Positions 1-12,410 of a stretch of 64,000 bases of DNA are shown here, piece after piece. Both the position numbers and the translations under genes were made by a program. Below the pieces are notes generated by a model. That model was not told the DNA's origin. It worked only from the letters and a program-made list of their open reading frames with translations, and ran no database searches. Origin of the DNA: Durusdinium trenchii (taxonomy: Eukaryota > Sar > Dinophyceae > Suessiales > Symbiodiniaceae); assembly GCA_963970005.1 (NCBI GenBank), contig CAXAMN010003847.1:3162-67161 (forward strand), written 5' to 3'. Position 1 is the first letter of the stretch. Each line of letters begins with the position of its first letter.

Positions 1-270
1 AAAAGAGGGCAGACCTTGCCCGGGGTGGGACAGACCACACCAAAATTGAATAAAAATAGGGCAGACTTAAAGGCATCTCAATATGTCGAGTCTAGTCAAA
101 CGAATTCGCGTGGAGATCGGGGGACTCCCGAGCAAAACGCCATGTTGAGGCGGTCACGATGAGGGGAAGGGAAGTGTTTTTGAACTGCCAAGGCGATGAG
201 CGCTACTACTTTGGTGGTGGTAGGAGTGGTGGTGGTAGTGGAAGGACCCCGATGATGCCTACTGTTGAGA

Positions 271-340
271 CGACAACGACACCGACAACGATCATGATCA
301 TCATCATGATCATCGTCGTCGTCGTCGTCGTCATCATCAA
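271..340. repeat. imperfect trinucleotide tract
   Basis: Mixed CAT/ACA/GTC triplets with a pure (GTC)n core at about 313-331. The (TA)n tract at 453-471 follows shortly after. Confidence 0.9.
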
Positions 341-452
341 GGCTGCCCAGAGCTTTGTTTTCTGTAGGGTCAAAGGAACCGGTAGAAGATTTGGTAGGAG
401 CAGAGAAAACATATGTTTGTGGAATGAGGTCCAGGTTGGCAATGGTATTTCA

Positions 453-471
453 ATATATATATATATATATA
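453..471. repeat. (TA)n microsatellite
   Basis: About nine and a half TA units, read directly. Confidence 0.95.
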
Positions 472-1421
472 AACTATAAACCTATTTAAAAGCATTTTTG
501 GTTTGCTTTGGTGGTAGCGGCTGTGGCCGCCTGAGGCTGCTCTAGGCGCACCCTGCGAGCCCGCGAAGGGCCAGATGCTCAGGGGCTCGGTCCAAAGATA
601 CCTCCCCACGGTCCCTATACACGGTTGTGCGTTCGCTTGTTCTAACCTGCACCACCAGGTTATGTCATTTGCATCCTCAGGTGCTGCTTTGGTACTTTAT
701 TGCAGTGGAATTGAATGTGAAAGGTGCTGGTGGATTCACAGAAGGATAGGTAGAGCTGGATATATGTTTTATATAATCACGGGATACGATTTCTCGCATG
801 TGCCAAACATCGTCGACGCAACCATCCCTCTTTTGCATTTCCCCGACCGAAGAGTCCTTGAATCCGACAGAGGTGCTGGTGCGGTCCCTCCGCCAACCCG
901 TGTGGAGGCATGCTTTTTGCAGGGAACCTCTTTTCGAGATGGCATGGGCCACAGTTTCATGAGTTGAAGGTGGTTTACATGAACAATATGGAATGAACAC
1001 AAGACGATGGATTCAGGTAGCAAGTGTAGTTTCATGTGCAAAGATGGTTGTTGACCCCTTGGTGTGAGCTTGTCCACCCATTTTGACATCAAAAGACGTT
1101 GCTGCCACGGAACTTGACCCGACGGTCCACCGCTCGGACCGGTCTGCCAGGCAAGCAGTGAGCCAGGTGCTCAGTGGGTCGTTTGCCCGGAAAACCCGAC
1201 CCTCCCACCCTCCCATGTGTGCAATTTGGATGCCCAAGCTAGCAGTATTTCTGCAAGAGATGCATGAGAACGAAAGGCCATTGGCAGATCTGTGATGGTG
1301 GAAGATCGAGTCCAGTGCGTCTTTACGTCCCCGCGCTCCACAAAAACAGGGGGGACTCTGTTTGACCACCGAACATGAACAGATTCTGATGTCAACCTTT
1401 TGTTGGTGGGGAGGTCTTGAC

Positions 1422-1441
1422 TCACACACACACACACACAC
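1422..1441. repeat. (CA)n microsatellite
   Basis: Ten CA units, read directly. Confidence 0.95.
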
Positions 1442-1513
1442 GCAAATCACTCTTCATGAAGAAGTGCTTTTACATAGCCGTCGCCCTCCGGCTGGTCGAA
1501 TCCGTCATTGAGG

Positions 1514-1681
1514 ATGGTCGAGCGCCTGAAGACCATGCGACCCATCGAGCCAATGGCTCGTTACATGGAGCCCCGCGTGCAGGACGTTGGGAAGCCCCGA
1601 AGAAAGACATTTTCGAAGTTGAAAGCCGACAGAGCGGCCATGACACTGCCACGCTTTTCGAGCGGAAGATCGTTCTCTTAA
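1514..1681 (+). CDS. hypothetical small ORF, 55 codons
   Basis: An ATG opens a basic, Met/Arg-rich frame (MVERLKTMRPIEPMARYMEP at the start) that ends at TAA. All other frames are also open here, as expected of either a GC-rich exon or chance. No family is recognised. Confidence 0.2.
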   Translation: MVERLKTMRPIEPMARYMEPRVQDVGKPRRKTFSKLKADRAAMTLPRFSSGRSFS

Positions 1682-1826
1682 AGGAAGGACATCCCAATCG
1701 AACAAAGGGACAATAGGGGTATTTTGTGTCCATTTTTTGAACAGCAAGTCGCAAAGAGGATAGTTTCTTTTGTTGATGCCTTGACTTCTTTGAGAAGACA
1801 CTCACATGGATTGTAGATTAACACCT

Positions 1827-1928
1827 ACCTGATTTGAAACCCCAACAACCTAGCTCCCTTGGAGTCCCAGATGCAACATACCTGATTTGAAGCCCCACCT
1901 AGCTCCCTTGGAGTCCCAGATGCAACAT
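1827..1928. repeat. tandem duplication of about 50 bp
   Basis: Two adjacent copies (1827-1879 and 1880-1928) share ACCTGATTTGAA and CTCCCTTGGAGTCCCAGATG. They differ by a small indel. Confidence 0.85.
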
Positions 1929-2840
1929 TGAGTACACGCAGGAATAAAGCCTCTATCCCTTGAGATCCCTGCAGTCAAAGACTGGAGACATCCCAGTCGT
2001 CTCAGGACGCAGAGATCTGCAAAAACACCTGTTGAGTACTCCCTCCCTTGACTGCGGAGAACCCTGCCTTTTGTTGCAGGAGGTGGTGCTACGCCCCAGA
2101 GCAGTGGGATGCCCACAGAGTCTTGGCAGCGTGGGGCGCGACCTGGTGATTTTTGTGGAGAATTTACTGGTTGTCTTTAGTGGGATGTGGTGATGATAGA
2201 TTTATATAAAGCTGACTTTTCAACCCCTGTTGAGCGGTGGCCAAAACCACCAATGTATGGTTTGGCTGTCTTCAAACCTACTAGTATAAAGGAATCTGGA
2301 CATCGTCTAAGTAAGAAAATGGACCTCGACACCGTCTGGCATCCCTACTTGAATTTGAATTGGCACAGTCTACTGTGTTGCTTGAGGCAATTCATAATCA
2401 TCAAATTCCATGATTTGTTTGTGCGCATGCCAAGAATCTTTCACTGTCTTGAATCTACCAACTGGAACCCACCCGGTGGCAGGGTTTGTGTTGGCGCTAT
2501 GAGGAAGCGTTTGTTTCGTGTGTGTGTAACCCTTGGAATCACAGGGATCCATTTGGATTGTCTCGTTGGTTTGTCCAATTTAGTTGCAGGGGGACAACCC
2601 CATGGATGCAGTTGGCTGTCCAACGAAGAGGGCTGCGTTCCATGGCTGATATGATCCTGGGACGCTGGGATCACGCACCTGCTTGGTTGTGATGTTTACA
2701 AGCTGTTACCCTCGTTTTCTTTAAAGGGCTAGTGCACGCTGCAGACAAGAGCGATCGCCGTCACTTCGACCTGTTCGTCGTCTCGTGGAGTTGGAACGTT
2801 GGCCTTTAACTACAGGTGCGCAGGCCTCCTTACCTGGTTG

Positions 2841-3547
2841 TTCAGGACTCTGGTTTTCTTAGGTTGCCGTGTGGCGAGCGGCATTCGAGTCAGTATGCAC
2901 TTCGTGTGTCTCTCCTCGTGAGAGCCCAGGGTGAGCCCGCAGAGTGCCCCCTGTGGACCCGTCGGGTCTTCTCATCCTTTCTTTCGTTTGCACGCACATG
3001 GGTCCTGGCCTTAGTGTGTACGTGCACAACCTACTTCAACCTAGGATTCAGGTCGCCCAGGTCTTTATAATTAGGAGGGTTTTCATTGGTTGTCCCTGTG
3101 CGCTTGGTTCCCTTTCATCGCAACCACGCACACCTTTGTCCCGCCTGGCCCCTTTTTCACGTCATCATTCTTTTGTCTTGTTGCGTGCGCACTTACACTT
3201 TGCCCTGGCCTTAGGGCTTCTCGCCTCCCCTCGGGGGGGCGTGTGTGTGTGTGTGTGTGTAACCTTTGGAGTCACAAGGTTCCAGGGGGATGCCCCACAG
3301 CTGAAGAGAGGGCATCTAACAAAGAGGCTCTTCAGGTTGTGCTGATATCAGCAAGGACGCTTGCTGACGTACTTGCATGAACTTTTAACGTTGTTCGGCA
3401 GACATGCACGTTACGCCTTCATTTGTCGTTTCTCTCTCGCCTTGAGCTTCTTACTTCCTTCTGAAGACCCCTAGGTTCCGTCGGGCCTCTCCTGATCTCT
3501 TCAGGACTTTGGCAACCTAGGGCGAGCGGCGTTCGAGTCAGTACGCA
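2841..3547. repeat. diverged direct repeat pair
   Basis: TTCAGGACTYTGG followed by GGCGAGCGGCRTTCGAGTCA occurs at 2841-2900 and again at 3500-3547, with different spacing between the two blocks. No coding exon is supported in this interval. Confidence 0.7.
3241..3260. repeat. (GT)n microsatellite
   Basis: Ten GT units. The flank TAACCYTTGGARTCACARGG also follows the shorter GT run near 2520, so flank and tract may have spread together. Confidence 0.9.
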
Positions 3548-4524
3548 TTTCCATAAGAGTGGGTCGAGGATTCCACCAGTACCAGTTTTTGGCGCTCCAG
3601 AAGAAGGGCAAATGTGTTTTCCTTTTTTTCCTCTCCAAGTTGGGAAACCTTTTTGCCAACCACGAGTGCGGTCAAATGCACTACCCAGACGCTACCCTGG
3701 ACCCGCCTTTGGAGGGGTCTGGGGTCTCAAGTCCCTAGGTTTTGAGAGACCAAGGACTGTTTGGAGCGGTTGGGTAGTAGACTGGTAGGATCTTCTTGGT
3801 TTTCATGTTCCTCTTCAAAACATGGATTTTCTTTGTCGCTGCTTCTGTTGTCCGCTCAAGACCCGAGGCCCTACCAGCTGTTCGGCACCGTGCTGCCGTT
3901 GGGTGCCAGGCCAGCCATGCGTCGACCAAGCGAAGGAGTGCGGAAAACGAGGGTCTAACTTGAAAGTTTTGGTCGTTGGAAATTTTTTCCCTTCAATAGG
4001 GAACATGTTTTTCAGTTGGCACAAGCGAGGTTCAGGTTTCGTGAGATGTTGAGCTCTTCTGGCTTTTCTGAGTTCACTGCACTATCAGACAATATATATA
4101 TATGTACTTTTTTATATACAAAGAAGGGTTCAAGACGCTGGAAGTTCAAGTGGTTTGCTCCCCTCTATCCTCCCAGAATCCTTTTGGCCATCACCATTAT
4201 GCCAGGCCAGTGGTTTGAGTAAACAAGTGGCTGTTTCGTTGGATGGAAGACATGACCGGAGATCCATCACGAGAACACATCAGACATCACATGCACAGAA
4301 CGCCAGAACGCTAGTTTTTTTACCTGTTCCCCCGGACTTGGCTCTTTGGGCTTTGTAACCCGGTTTTCAACCCGAAGGTTCTTGACCTGCCAAGATCTGT
4401 TTCTTCAGGCCGCCCTGGAGCGGAGCAAACGGAGCGAGTGGAGCGCCCAGCCGCTCCAGCAGCGTTCCCAACGCACGAAGTGAGAAGACGAGGCACGGCA
4501 AGTTGGGGAAGAGCAGTATACTAT

Positions 4525-4632
4525 ACACTCTCTGGAATCATCAGGGAAGTGGATGGCATGGCCCCAAAAGGATGACCATTCTCCTTGATACACCAGTGGT
4601 TTTCCTCTTCCGGGATGATTCCAGGGAAGATA
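4525..4632. mobile_element. MITE-like inverted-repeat element, copy 1
   Basis: The left arm at 4525-4553 (CACTCTCTGGAATCATCAGG, then GAAGTGGA) pairs with the right arm at 4603-4632. The internal sequence is about 50 bp and resembles the other copies (GGATGACCATT, then a CAGGTGGTTTTCC-like block). There is no room for a transposase, so it would be non-autonomous. Confidence 0.75.
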
Positions 4633-5423
4633 CTTATACCAGGACACTCACTGCCAGGCCTGGTTCGAGGGTTGTTAGGACCTAAACGGTCTCAATTGGT
4701 GCCTTGAACGGATTGGATTCACAATTCGATTTCATCCGCACCAAGGGCACCGCGTCTCTTTCGGTTTGGAAACACCGCGTCTCGCTCGGGTCCGAAGAAC
4801 CCACCAAGAAGGCCAAGGCTCGGGATGTCGGGACCCGTTGATCATATGGATGAAAGCAAAGACACTTCAGTCGGGTGTCCTTCTGCATGAAGACACTTCC
4901 TGCCAGGGCGCCAGCTTGGGTTCCTGCATGGGCGCCCTTTTCTGCGCTCCGGGGTGGAAGCTGGCGGGCCAAACATCACCCAACACCGAGCTTCAAGTGA
5001 GGTTGGTCAGGTTGGTGGAACACAAACAAGAGCTGAAAGATACTGAAAGAGTGTATATACTTGTATATACTCTTTAAGTCATTCTTTTTCCCTCCTGACC
5101 AGCGCACCGTGGTTTTGCTCGTTCGCTTCCATTTTTCTGCATTGTTGAGAGAAAGGACTCATCCTTGAGACTGGTGACGATGGTCAACCACATGAGATGC
5201 CCAGCGGGTGAACGGCGGCCTCTGGTTTTCGTTGCAAAAGTCATCATCCGACCAGGGCGACTCAAAGGAGCATACAGGATGTCCGTAAAAGTCAAACACT
5301 GCGCGAGGTATATTTACTTTTCGGGGCATGTATTTTTGCCTGCCGCCAAATGAACATATGTTCTTCATACCCAATCACAGAAGTTACAGTGCCCAATGAT
5401 ATTCCACAGATGTGCCTAAGGCC

Positions 5424-5523
5424 TGAGCCAAGTGTTCCTGAAAACCATACCCAACTCAATTTGGTTCTAATTAAATTAATAGTAGTAGAATTCCAAGTGT
5501 TCAAAACCATACCCAACTCAATT
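5424..5523. repeat. direct repeat pair
   Basis: CCAAGTGTTC and AAAACCATACCCAACTCAAT occur at 5424-5461 and again at 5492-5523. Confidence 0.85.
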
Positions 5524-5735
5524 GCTTGCGCCGCTTTCCTTGTGAACCTCCACGCTCCTAAGGTCGGCCAGTTGCCTCGACCAGTGCAGGAGAGCACGAT
5601 CAATGGAGAAGTCCACGTCAGTGGGAGTGACGGATTGAGTGTAGATATGGCATGAAATCGACCAGGGACGCGCCTCCCACCTTGGCCTCCAACCACTTTT
5701 CTCCCCTGTTGAATGGGAAGGGTTCACACACCCAG

Positions 5736-6304
5736 GTCGTGGTTGGCATGGGCTTTTCGTTGGGTCGAACCGACGACGCCTTCGCTCCGGTCGACGACGG
5801 TCCCGAGCCGCGTTTTCAGCTGCCGCCGTTGGAGATGGAGAAGACACCAGCAAGTAGCTTAGAAGACAACAGCTACGGGGGGGGAGAAGTGTTTTGGATT
5901 TACAGAGATCGTTAGGTTAGAGCCTAAAAATCGATTCGATCCTTCCAGAGCCACGTTGCAAGAACTCGCTCCGCGCCGGCGCCAGGCGTTCGTCCCACGC
6001 ACGGGTTGTGTCGAGTGCACGGAAGGAGTGGCAGGAGGCGGAGGTGTGCCGGTGGCTTTTGGAGGTCTTCCAAGCGCCTCAGGAGACTTTGGGTGGACTC
6101 GGTGGTCTGAGCGGAACTTAACCAGTGTTCCGGACACCGATGTGGCGGAGACAGAGCCAGTCTGTGTGGAGGACTTGGTGAGCCTGGTGAGGGAGCAGGC
6201 CATTACTGGGAAGGTCTTGATACTTGGCTGAAGGAACTCTAAGCGAGAATTCCGCCCGGCCCGGGGTGCGGGCCTTTGGTTTGGCCCATGCCGTGCGGTG
6301 CCGG
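5736..6304 (+). CDS. SAM-like domain protein, internal exons
   Basis: Proposed exons are 5736-5853, 5949-6092 and 6161-6304, bounded by CCAG/GTAGCT, TTCCAG/GTGGAC and GCCAG/GTGAGG; phases 1 and 1 match at both junctions. Exon 2 ends in KEWQEAEVCRWLLEVFQAPQ. Exon 3 reads VREQAITGKVLI and then, one base out of frame, LAEGTLSE and GVRAFGLAHAVRCR. Together these follow the helices of a sterile alpha motif: Trp, the VxxWL helix, I-x-G-K-x-L and a final GVxAFG helix. SAM domains mediate protein-protein or RNA contacts; the role here is unknown. The single-base frame jump near 6219 could be an assembly error, a broken gene or an unseen junction. Flanking exons were not found. Confidence 0.5.
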
Positions 6305-7454
6305 GTGAGGGGTGTGTGTGCCAAAGCGCCCCAGGTGAGACGACTGGGCTGGGCAGTTTCCACTTTTTGGACCACGAGGCCTTGCAAGACCACCAAAGCA
6401 CGGTTTTGGGATCCGGATGGGTTAAAACCCCCAGCACCATGTAGGTCAACCAAGGTCTCCTAGTTTTATCTCCTAGGTCCTCGGACCTTCTCCCACTGAT
6501 TCCTAGGAGGGAAAAAGAGGAAAACCCTTTGAGACCCCATGTTCAATGTTCGATTCTTTTTCTCCAGGGGATGAGCCCATCTTGAGACCTTCCCACCAGG
6601 TTTGGTGCTAAGAAAGACTTCACCAGCATGGGCTCCGATTGCTTTTTCCATCTTTTTCCTCAAGCCCTGCAAGTGGCCTATCACCATGGACATGACAAGT
6701 CCAAGTGGTTGTTCCAAGTAGGCGTCAAGCCCGTTTGATTGTATCCGCCGCCTCAGTGTCGTTGCCTTCAAATCGATCGAGATGGTACTGTCGTCACATC
6801 CGCCCTTCAAACTTTCTTAGAGGGCACCATTGACAGCTCACCAAGTTATAGCAGATAGATTGGGAAAATGCAGACCCTCACGCTCACGCTCATGAGACAT
6901 GGATGATTTGTATTGCTATGTGTACGAGAAGCACAGGACAGACATGTAGTTAACGGATTGAAAGTAGATGCTGGAGTTTGACAGATGAAGCTGCAACGCA
7001 CAAGAAGACGTTCAGAGATGCCTGGATAAGCACATCAGTTTTGAATACTATGCACTTGTGGTTAATGTGGTTGAGTTGATGATTGATGACGATGAGCGTA
7101 AGTGTGGCAGCCACGTCGACTTTTGCACTTGCTCCCCCGTGCAAAATTAGTTCATTATTTTGGCCATGTGCGAGGCACAGATTGTGCCAGAGGCAAGCTA
7201 GAAATCAGTATTGCGATGCCAGTACTCATGCTGGTAATGGCAGGCTACGCGGCGAAGTGCACAGAAGCCAAGAGAACATGCACAAAGTCAGCGGCGTTCG
7301 GTTTCTGAGTTGCTACCTACATGTTGCTGCTCTACATGGCACGTTTTGCGTGTCCAAGTTGGAGAATCCCGGAGGAGGATGCTTCGTTTTTGTGTCCATC
7401 AGATGTGTCCATGCCGGAGAATGCACGACCATCCAAAGAACCAAGATTTTGTCA

Positions 7455-7560
7455 GGACTCTTGGGAGAATCTTGGTTTTTGTTGATATCTTTCAGGTAGC
7501 AATGGACTGGAACCAATAAACAAGATTCCCGAAAGAGTCCTGGGAGAATCTTGGTTCTTG
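7455..7560. repeat. direct repeat pair
   Basis: CTTGGGAGAATCTTGGTT and its near-copy CCTGGGAGAATCTTGGTT lie about 80 bp apart. Inverted CCAAGATT/AATCTTGG pairs sit nearby. Confidence 0.8.
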
Positions 7561-7681
7561 ATTTTGGGTTCTATCGGGAATGCATTCCTCATCCCAAGAA
7601 TGCATTCTTGCTTGATGCTCCTTTGACATTCTTTCCGATCTTTCTGTCACATTGTGTGATTCTTATATCCATGCATTATGG

Positions 7682-7863
7682 ATATATATATATATATATA
7701 TACATAAATCATAAATAAATGGAAGGTAACCCCTGACAATTACAAAACAACATCTTCAACAATCTTCAAACCAAGGTTGAACATATCAAGGAAAGTAATT
7801 CAATAACATTGCAAATACCAGTAACATGTAATGTGTGTATCTCTTTCTCTCTCTCTCTCTCTG
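7682..7863. repeat. (AT)n and (CT)n microsatellites
   Basis: (AT)n lies at 7682-7702 and (CT)n at 7846-7862, in an AT-rich stretch just upstream of the candidate gene at 8106. Confidence 0.9.
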
Positions 7864-8105
7864 TATATATGTATACATACGTTATGTAGATGATACGATG
7901 ACTGAGGACTGCGACAAAGCAGATTCATCGCCTCTACAAATGCCAATCTGTTCCCTTCCACAGCCATGAATCGATCAAATCGTTTGGTAAACCCTTCCTA
8001 CCCACCCCGAAATACATCGACTTCCAATCTCGATTCAGAATGTGGTGATCGATGCTCTATCCTTTTGTGACTCTTGTGAGGCCAAAAGCTCACCCCTTTT
8101 CGGAC

Positions 8106-8745
8106 ATGGCGGACCCACGGTCTTCACGTGGATTCCTGCGCGCTGCTCCAAGGCTCAGCTTGAGCGAGCGGGACCTGCAGGAACTCCCTGTGCCGAAGTC
8201 GGGGGGCTTGGTCGCCGCGCGACCGGCTCAGTCCTTTCGTTCGACTCTGAGGGATTCATCATCCATCACAGGATTCCTGTCACCTGTTCACGCGGGTATT
8301 GGCCAAATAGATGCTCAGAAGGTGGGTGAAGAGCTATGTTTGGACTATCCGGACCATTTCAATCTCAGCTTCTCGAGTTTGCTGAAGATCACAAACAAAG
8401 ACCCATGCAACTGTGAAGTCATTGGCTTGATTTTCTCTTGGGCTGCGAATTTGACCTGTGCCCATGTGAGCAGCTGCCATTTGCTGCCCACATCTGCTGC
8501 CCACTTTGCTGTTCAGTAAGTAGCTTTCTCCAGTTTTCTTTGCCTGGCAAGTCACTCTGTTTGTTGCATTCGTCCCGCCTCATTGGCCTCATCGTTGCGC
8601 CCGGGCCTCATAGCTGCGTTGGACACAGCAAGTCAAGAAAGACGTTGCCCATGGCACCGCTCTGTTCACGGACTTCATGTCGCTCAGCACCGCTCAGCAC
8701 GACGGCCTAGCCTCCCTTCTGGTCTCAGCACCGCTCGGTTTCGAG
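8106..8745 (+). CDS. hypothetical protein, N-terminal two exons
   Basis: Exon 1 (8106-8321) opens with ATG after AT-rich sequence: MADPRSSRGFLRAAPRLSLS, then a Ser/Arg-rich segment ending IGQIDAQK at a GTGGGT donor. Exon 2 (8614-8745) follows an ATAG acceptor in matching phase 0: LRWTQQVKKDVAHGTALFTD and onward to a GTTCGG donor. Small exons could lie between them. The frame stays open beyond 8745 through a Gly/Ala-rich stretch, so the second donor is unsure. No family is recognised. Confidence 0.4.
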
Positions 8746-9281
8746 GTTCGGCCACCGGCGGCTGCTGATGTTGGCGGCTCAAGAACTCCGGCACCGTGCG
8801 GTGACACCGGTGGTGCCGCCGGTGGTGACGCCGGTGGTGCGGCAGGCATGGGGTCCGGTCATGGATGTGAACGGAAGACGCGTTGCGTTGGCCGGTGTGA
8901 ATGGAAGGGAACGAAAAGCTCTAGGACAGGTTTTGTTTAGAGTCAAGGTTCTCGACCACTTCTGACATTGGTGAACTTGCATCCACACTGACAGTGTAAA
9001 GGCGATATGCCCAGGCACTGGCCCCTGGATCCTGCAATGGATCTGGACCTCGCTTGGCAGTAGGCAGGGTTGGTCAATGGGTGTGACGCTGCGCTTGAAC
9101 ACCAAGCAACGGAGGATCGGAGAAGGGATCTGTGGTTAGGTCCTTTCTTTGGTCCTCTCAGATTGTCACGTGTTCCCAGCCAGAGTGTCAGCCATGTACT
9201 GATGGATGATCTTCCTGTGCTCAGGGAGTGGATGACGAGAACTGCAGGACAACACATAACAAAGAGCAGTAATTACACTGT

Positions 9282-9375
9282 ACACTTTCTGGAATCATCA
9301 TGGAAGTGGATGGCATGGCCCTTTCGATGACCATGAACTCCTCTACACACAGGTGGTTTTTCACTTGCATCGATT
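9282..9375. mobile_element. MITE-like element, copy 2, right arm degraded
   Basis: The left arm at 9282-9310 is close to the family consensus. The internal block GGTGGTTTTTCACTTGCATCG is recognisable, but the right arm breaks off in AT-rich sequence. GAGCAGTA upstream is shared with copy 1. Confidence 0.65.
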
Positions 9376-10689
9376 ATATATTCGAAAATCAGTATATACT
9401 TGGTGGGAATATCGTCCCATTCTGAAAAACAGGCGGCCACTTGGGAGTCCAGCCAGGAACTTCTTCCAGGCAAGGATCTTTAGCATCTGAAGAGGAACCA
9501 ATTCATGTCCTGAACTTCCCATCCACAGGACTGACCCATCCTTTCCATTCCAGAAACTTCCCCAAAAGCCACACAGGCTCGCCCGCGGCTGTTCTTGTTC
9601 CGCCCAGTGCTCGCCTGGTCGTTCGCCGCTTTCGCCGTTCAGGGCAGATGGCTCCACAGGCGAGTCGAGCCGGGTCGTGCCAGTGTCTCAGAAAGTGGTA
9701 ATTCATGCAGACTTTTGATTCATAGCCATGGAATGTTCCCATTCCCCGAAAGAGCTCGTGGATCCTTTTTGAGCATCGCCTTTGGTGCGGCCTTTGGTGC
9801 AGTGGAAGATCCCCCACAGCAGACGATCCCAGTGGCCCCTGAGAATTGACCGGTGGTTTCGACCATTTTTCCAAATACCAGTGGTTTTGGGGTTCCATGT
9901 TAATCTCAGGAGAGTTTTTTGCTGAGGGACTGTGCTCCACCGGTATCAAACATGTTGTCAAGATGGATAACCTTGCTCCACTGGACCATTTGCACTCCAG
10001 GGGTGGGACACATTTGCTTCCATCAGTTTCATTTTTCCCAGACAGCTTTAGAGGTTTGAAAAGACCCGCTTGTTTCTCGATGATGCTCCTGAGCTCCAAG
10101 ATAGATCATCCCGGGCCCCAGTGCCCGAAGAAAAAAGTACGGCGACAGTGTATTTACAGATCCCAGTAAGGTTTCGAAGACAGAATGGGAAGGGACTGAT
10201 CCATGGAGAGGAGCGGCTGCAGAAAACGACTGGACATCAATTCCCAATGGATGTGCAGGCCTTTCATGGCACATCCACAAGTTGAGGATCTTGCCACCCA
10301 CACTACAGGTTCCATTGCTGATCTCTGCAGGTTCCAATGCGAAGTACACTGCCCTCGCGTGTTCGGGTGGCTCTGGCGTCAAACACCACGGTCTGTGGTT
10401 CGTCGAGCTGAATCTTCTGATTGTTTGGACATTGGGCCTATGGGGAGCGACACCAAGAAGTATTGGAGCGACACCTGGGGAGTTCAAAGCAGCGTAAAAT
10501 TTCAACAGCCTGTTCAGCTCCAAACCACCGCACAACAGACTTCTATTTTTCTTCAGCTACCGAGCTACCGAGATAGCTACCCATGTACTTTCGTCCATCC
10601 CTAGCACTCGCTTGTTGCTTTGCTTCCTTCGCTCCCCAAACGGATTGGCACCTTCTTGGGGCGCTGACGCCGACGCCGCCCGTGTTCAG

Positions 10690-11742
10690 GTCCTTGCGAC
10701 GCCTCCTTACACCTCCGTGCCTTGCGGGGCAACGGTGGGCGTCCCTGAGGGACACCGGTGGTTCGATGTCTCCCGCATGGTGTGCTTTGATTGAAGAACA
10801 GATCCTCGGCAGTCCCACCGGACACTTTCCAATCGTTGAAGGTCGGCATGTGAATGCCGGACAATCAGAAGAGGAATGGCACAATTTGAGGAGGTAAAAG
10901 CAACATAATTATTTGTATATGTATGCCAAATACTCCCCTTGAAATACCCGAACCTGAACATGTGAATTGGAATCCCCAGATTTGCCACACAATCCTAGCA
11001 GAGAATCCCAATCGCTCACCGACTTCTACATTCTACAAGAACATCGAGCTGCAATCTTACTTCATGTTGACTTCATCCATTCAGACATTTCATCCCGATC
11101 AAGCCGTTCATGTGTTGTCTCCGCTTCGTTTTCGTGCACCTGGAAGCTCCAAGACCCCCGGCTTCAGCTGGTCTCAACGGACGCTTGGGTCCAGCTCTCT
11201 GGCACGGCATCGAACACGATTCCGCCCCGACGCGAACGAGAGACGTCCCGAGGTGGTGCCACCGAGGATTCCCGGAGGCAGCTGGGGGGGGGCAAGGGGG
11301 AGTGCCGTAGGCCGGTGTCCTGGCCAAAAGCGCTCCTTTTTTTTTTTTTGTGTGTGTGTTGTCTTTCTTTGAATTCAATCTGTTGATTGTGTGGCCGTTG
11401 ACAACGCTAAAATGAGGCCTTGGAAATTGGCCTCCAGGTCCGGGAAATTCTTCTTTGGATGTGTACCACAAAGATCATAAAGGTACAATAGCAGCTGGAA
11501 ACCTGGGATTGTTTGAGCAGTTGCAACTTGTACCTGCTTGTGGTATGTTGTGGTCATTCCTTGATTCGACCTTCCCACTTCCCAAGCTGACCGAGGCACG
11601 AACCTGGCGACTCAGTGTGGGAAGGTCACATCGCAGTCGGTGGGGGTGCCGAGGATTGGGGGGCATCCAGCAGGCCAATGAAGTGGATCTGAGGGACGGT
11701 GAAAGAGGATGGATCCAAATCACGAAAGCTAGCATCAGCTAG
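10690..11742 (+). CDS. hypothetical protein, C-terminal three exons
   Basis: Exons are 10690-10893 (TTCAG acceptor, GTAAAAG donor), 11168-11252 (CTTCAG acceptor, GTGGTG donor) and 11587-11742 ending at TAG. Phases 2 and 0 match at the two junctions. Exon 1 contains ALIEEQILGSPTGHFPIVEG; exon 2 is Arg/Ser-rich; exon 3 ends GERGWIQITKASIS. Upstream exons were not identified. No domain is recognised. Confidence 0.4.
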
Positions 11743-11958
11743 CTGGAGTTGCTCTTGCTTTAGCAAGTCAAGGGCTCGCAGCCTCGAGAATCATGAATCA
11801 CGTGAAAACTTCACGTGTAGGGGGGGTTCAACTTCTTTGCTGGGACGCTTCCGGTACGTGCTATAGTGCTATGTTTAGGTGGCAGGTGAAGTAGGCCACT
11901 GTTTGAGTTTGGAAGGGGGGGCATGAAACATGAAATTTACGCGAGGGTTCAAGGCTTC

Positions 11959-12138
11959 AATGATGAGCAACACGGGAAGTCAGAAACCAGGCGTATCAGA
12001 TACACGTGCCTTTGAGCTTCCTTCGGCATCTCAGTGCATATGGCTGACACTTCACTCGACAAAGATGCTCAAACAAACATACATAAGCCAGGTGTATCTG
12101 ATACGCCTGGTTTGTGACTTCCCGTGATGCTCATGATG
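11959..12138. mobile_element. long-TIR foldback element
   Basis: About 51 bp at 11959-12010 recurs inverted at 12088-12138 with few mismatches. Both arms hold AACCAGGCGTATCAGATACA, whose core GTATCAGATAC is itself nearly palindromic. The loop is about 77 bp. This is a MITE-like or hairpin element, separate from the 100-bp family. Confidence 0.8.
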
Positions 12139-12186
12139 CTGCGTTGCTTTTCTTCAGTCCCTCATTACATATACATGACGATCCAA

Positions 12187-12385
12187 CAGCAGATTCAACA
12201 AGCTCACATGTTCATGACATCGACATCGATAGAAGAAACCAAACAAATCATGCAAGCAGCTTTGTTTTGCCTCTGGGACACCTCTTGGGCACCTCTTATG
12301 GCATCCACACTGGTTCAACTCCTCCGTGGAGGTTTTGGGATACAGCGCAACAGATTCAACAAGCTCACAGGTTCGTGAACACATC
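12187..12385. repeat. direct repeat pair
   Basis: CAGATTCAACAAGCTCACA plus following similar bases occurs at about 12187-12225 and again at 12348-12385, next to the foldback element. Confidence 0.75.
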
Positions 12386-12410
12386 GGATGCATCGAACAG
12401 TGTGGCAAAG

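Noticed and set aside
11073..11471. 132-codon minus ORF with poly-Lys
   Set aside because: The Lys run comes from the T homopolymer at 11337-11350, and the + strand carries a phase-matched exon at 11168-11252.
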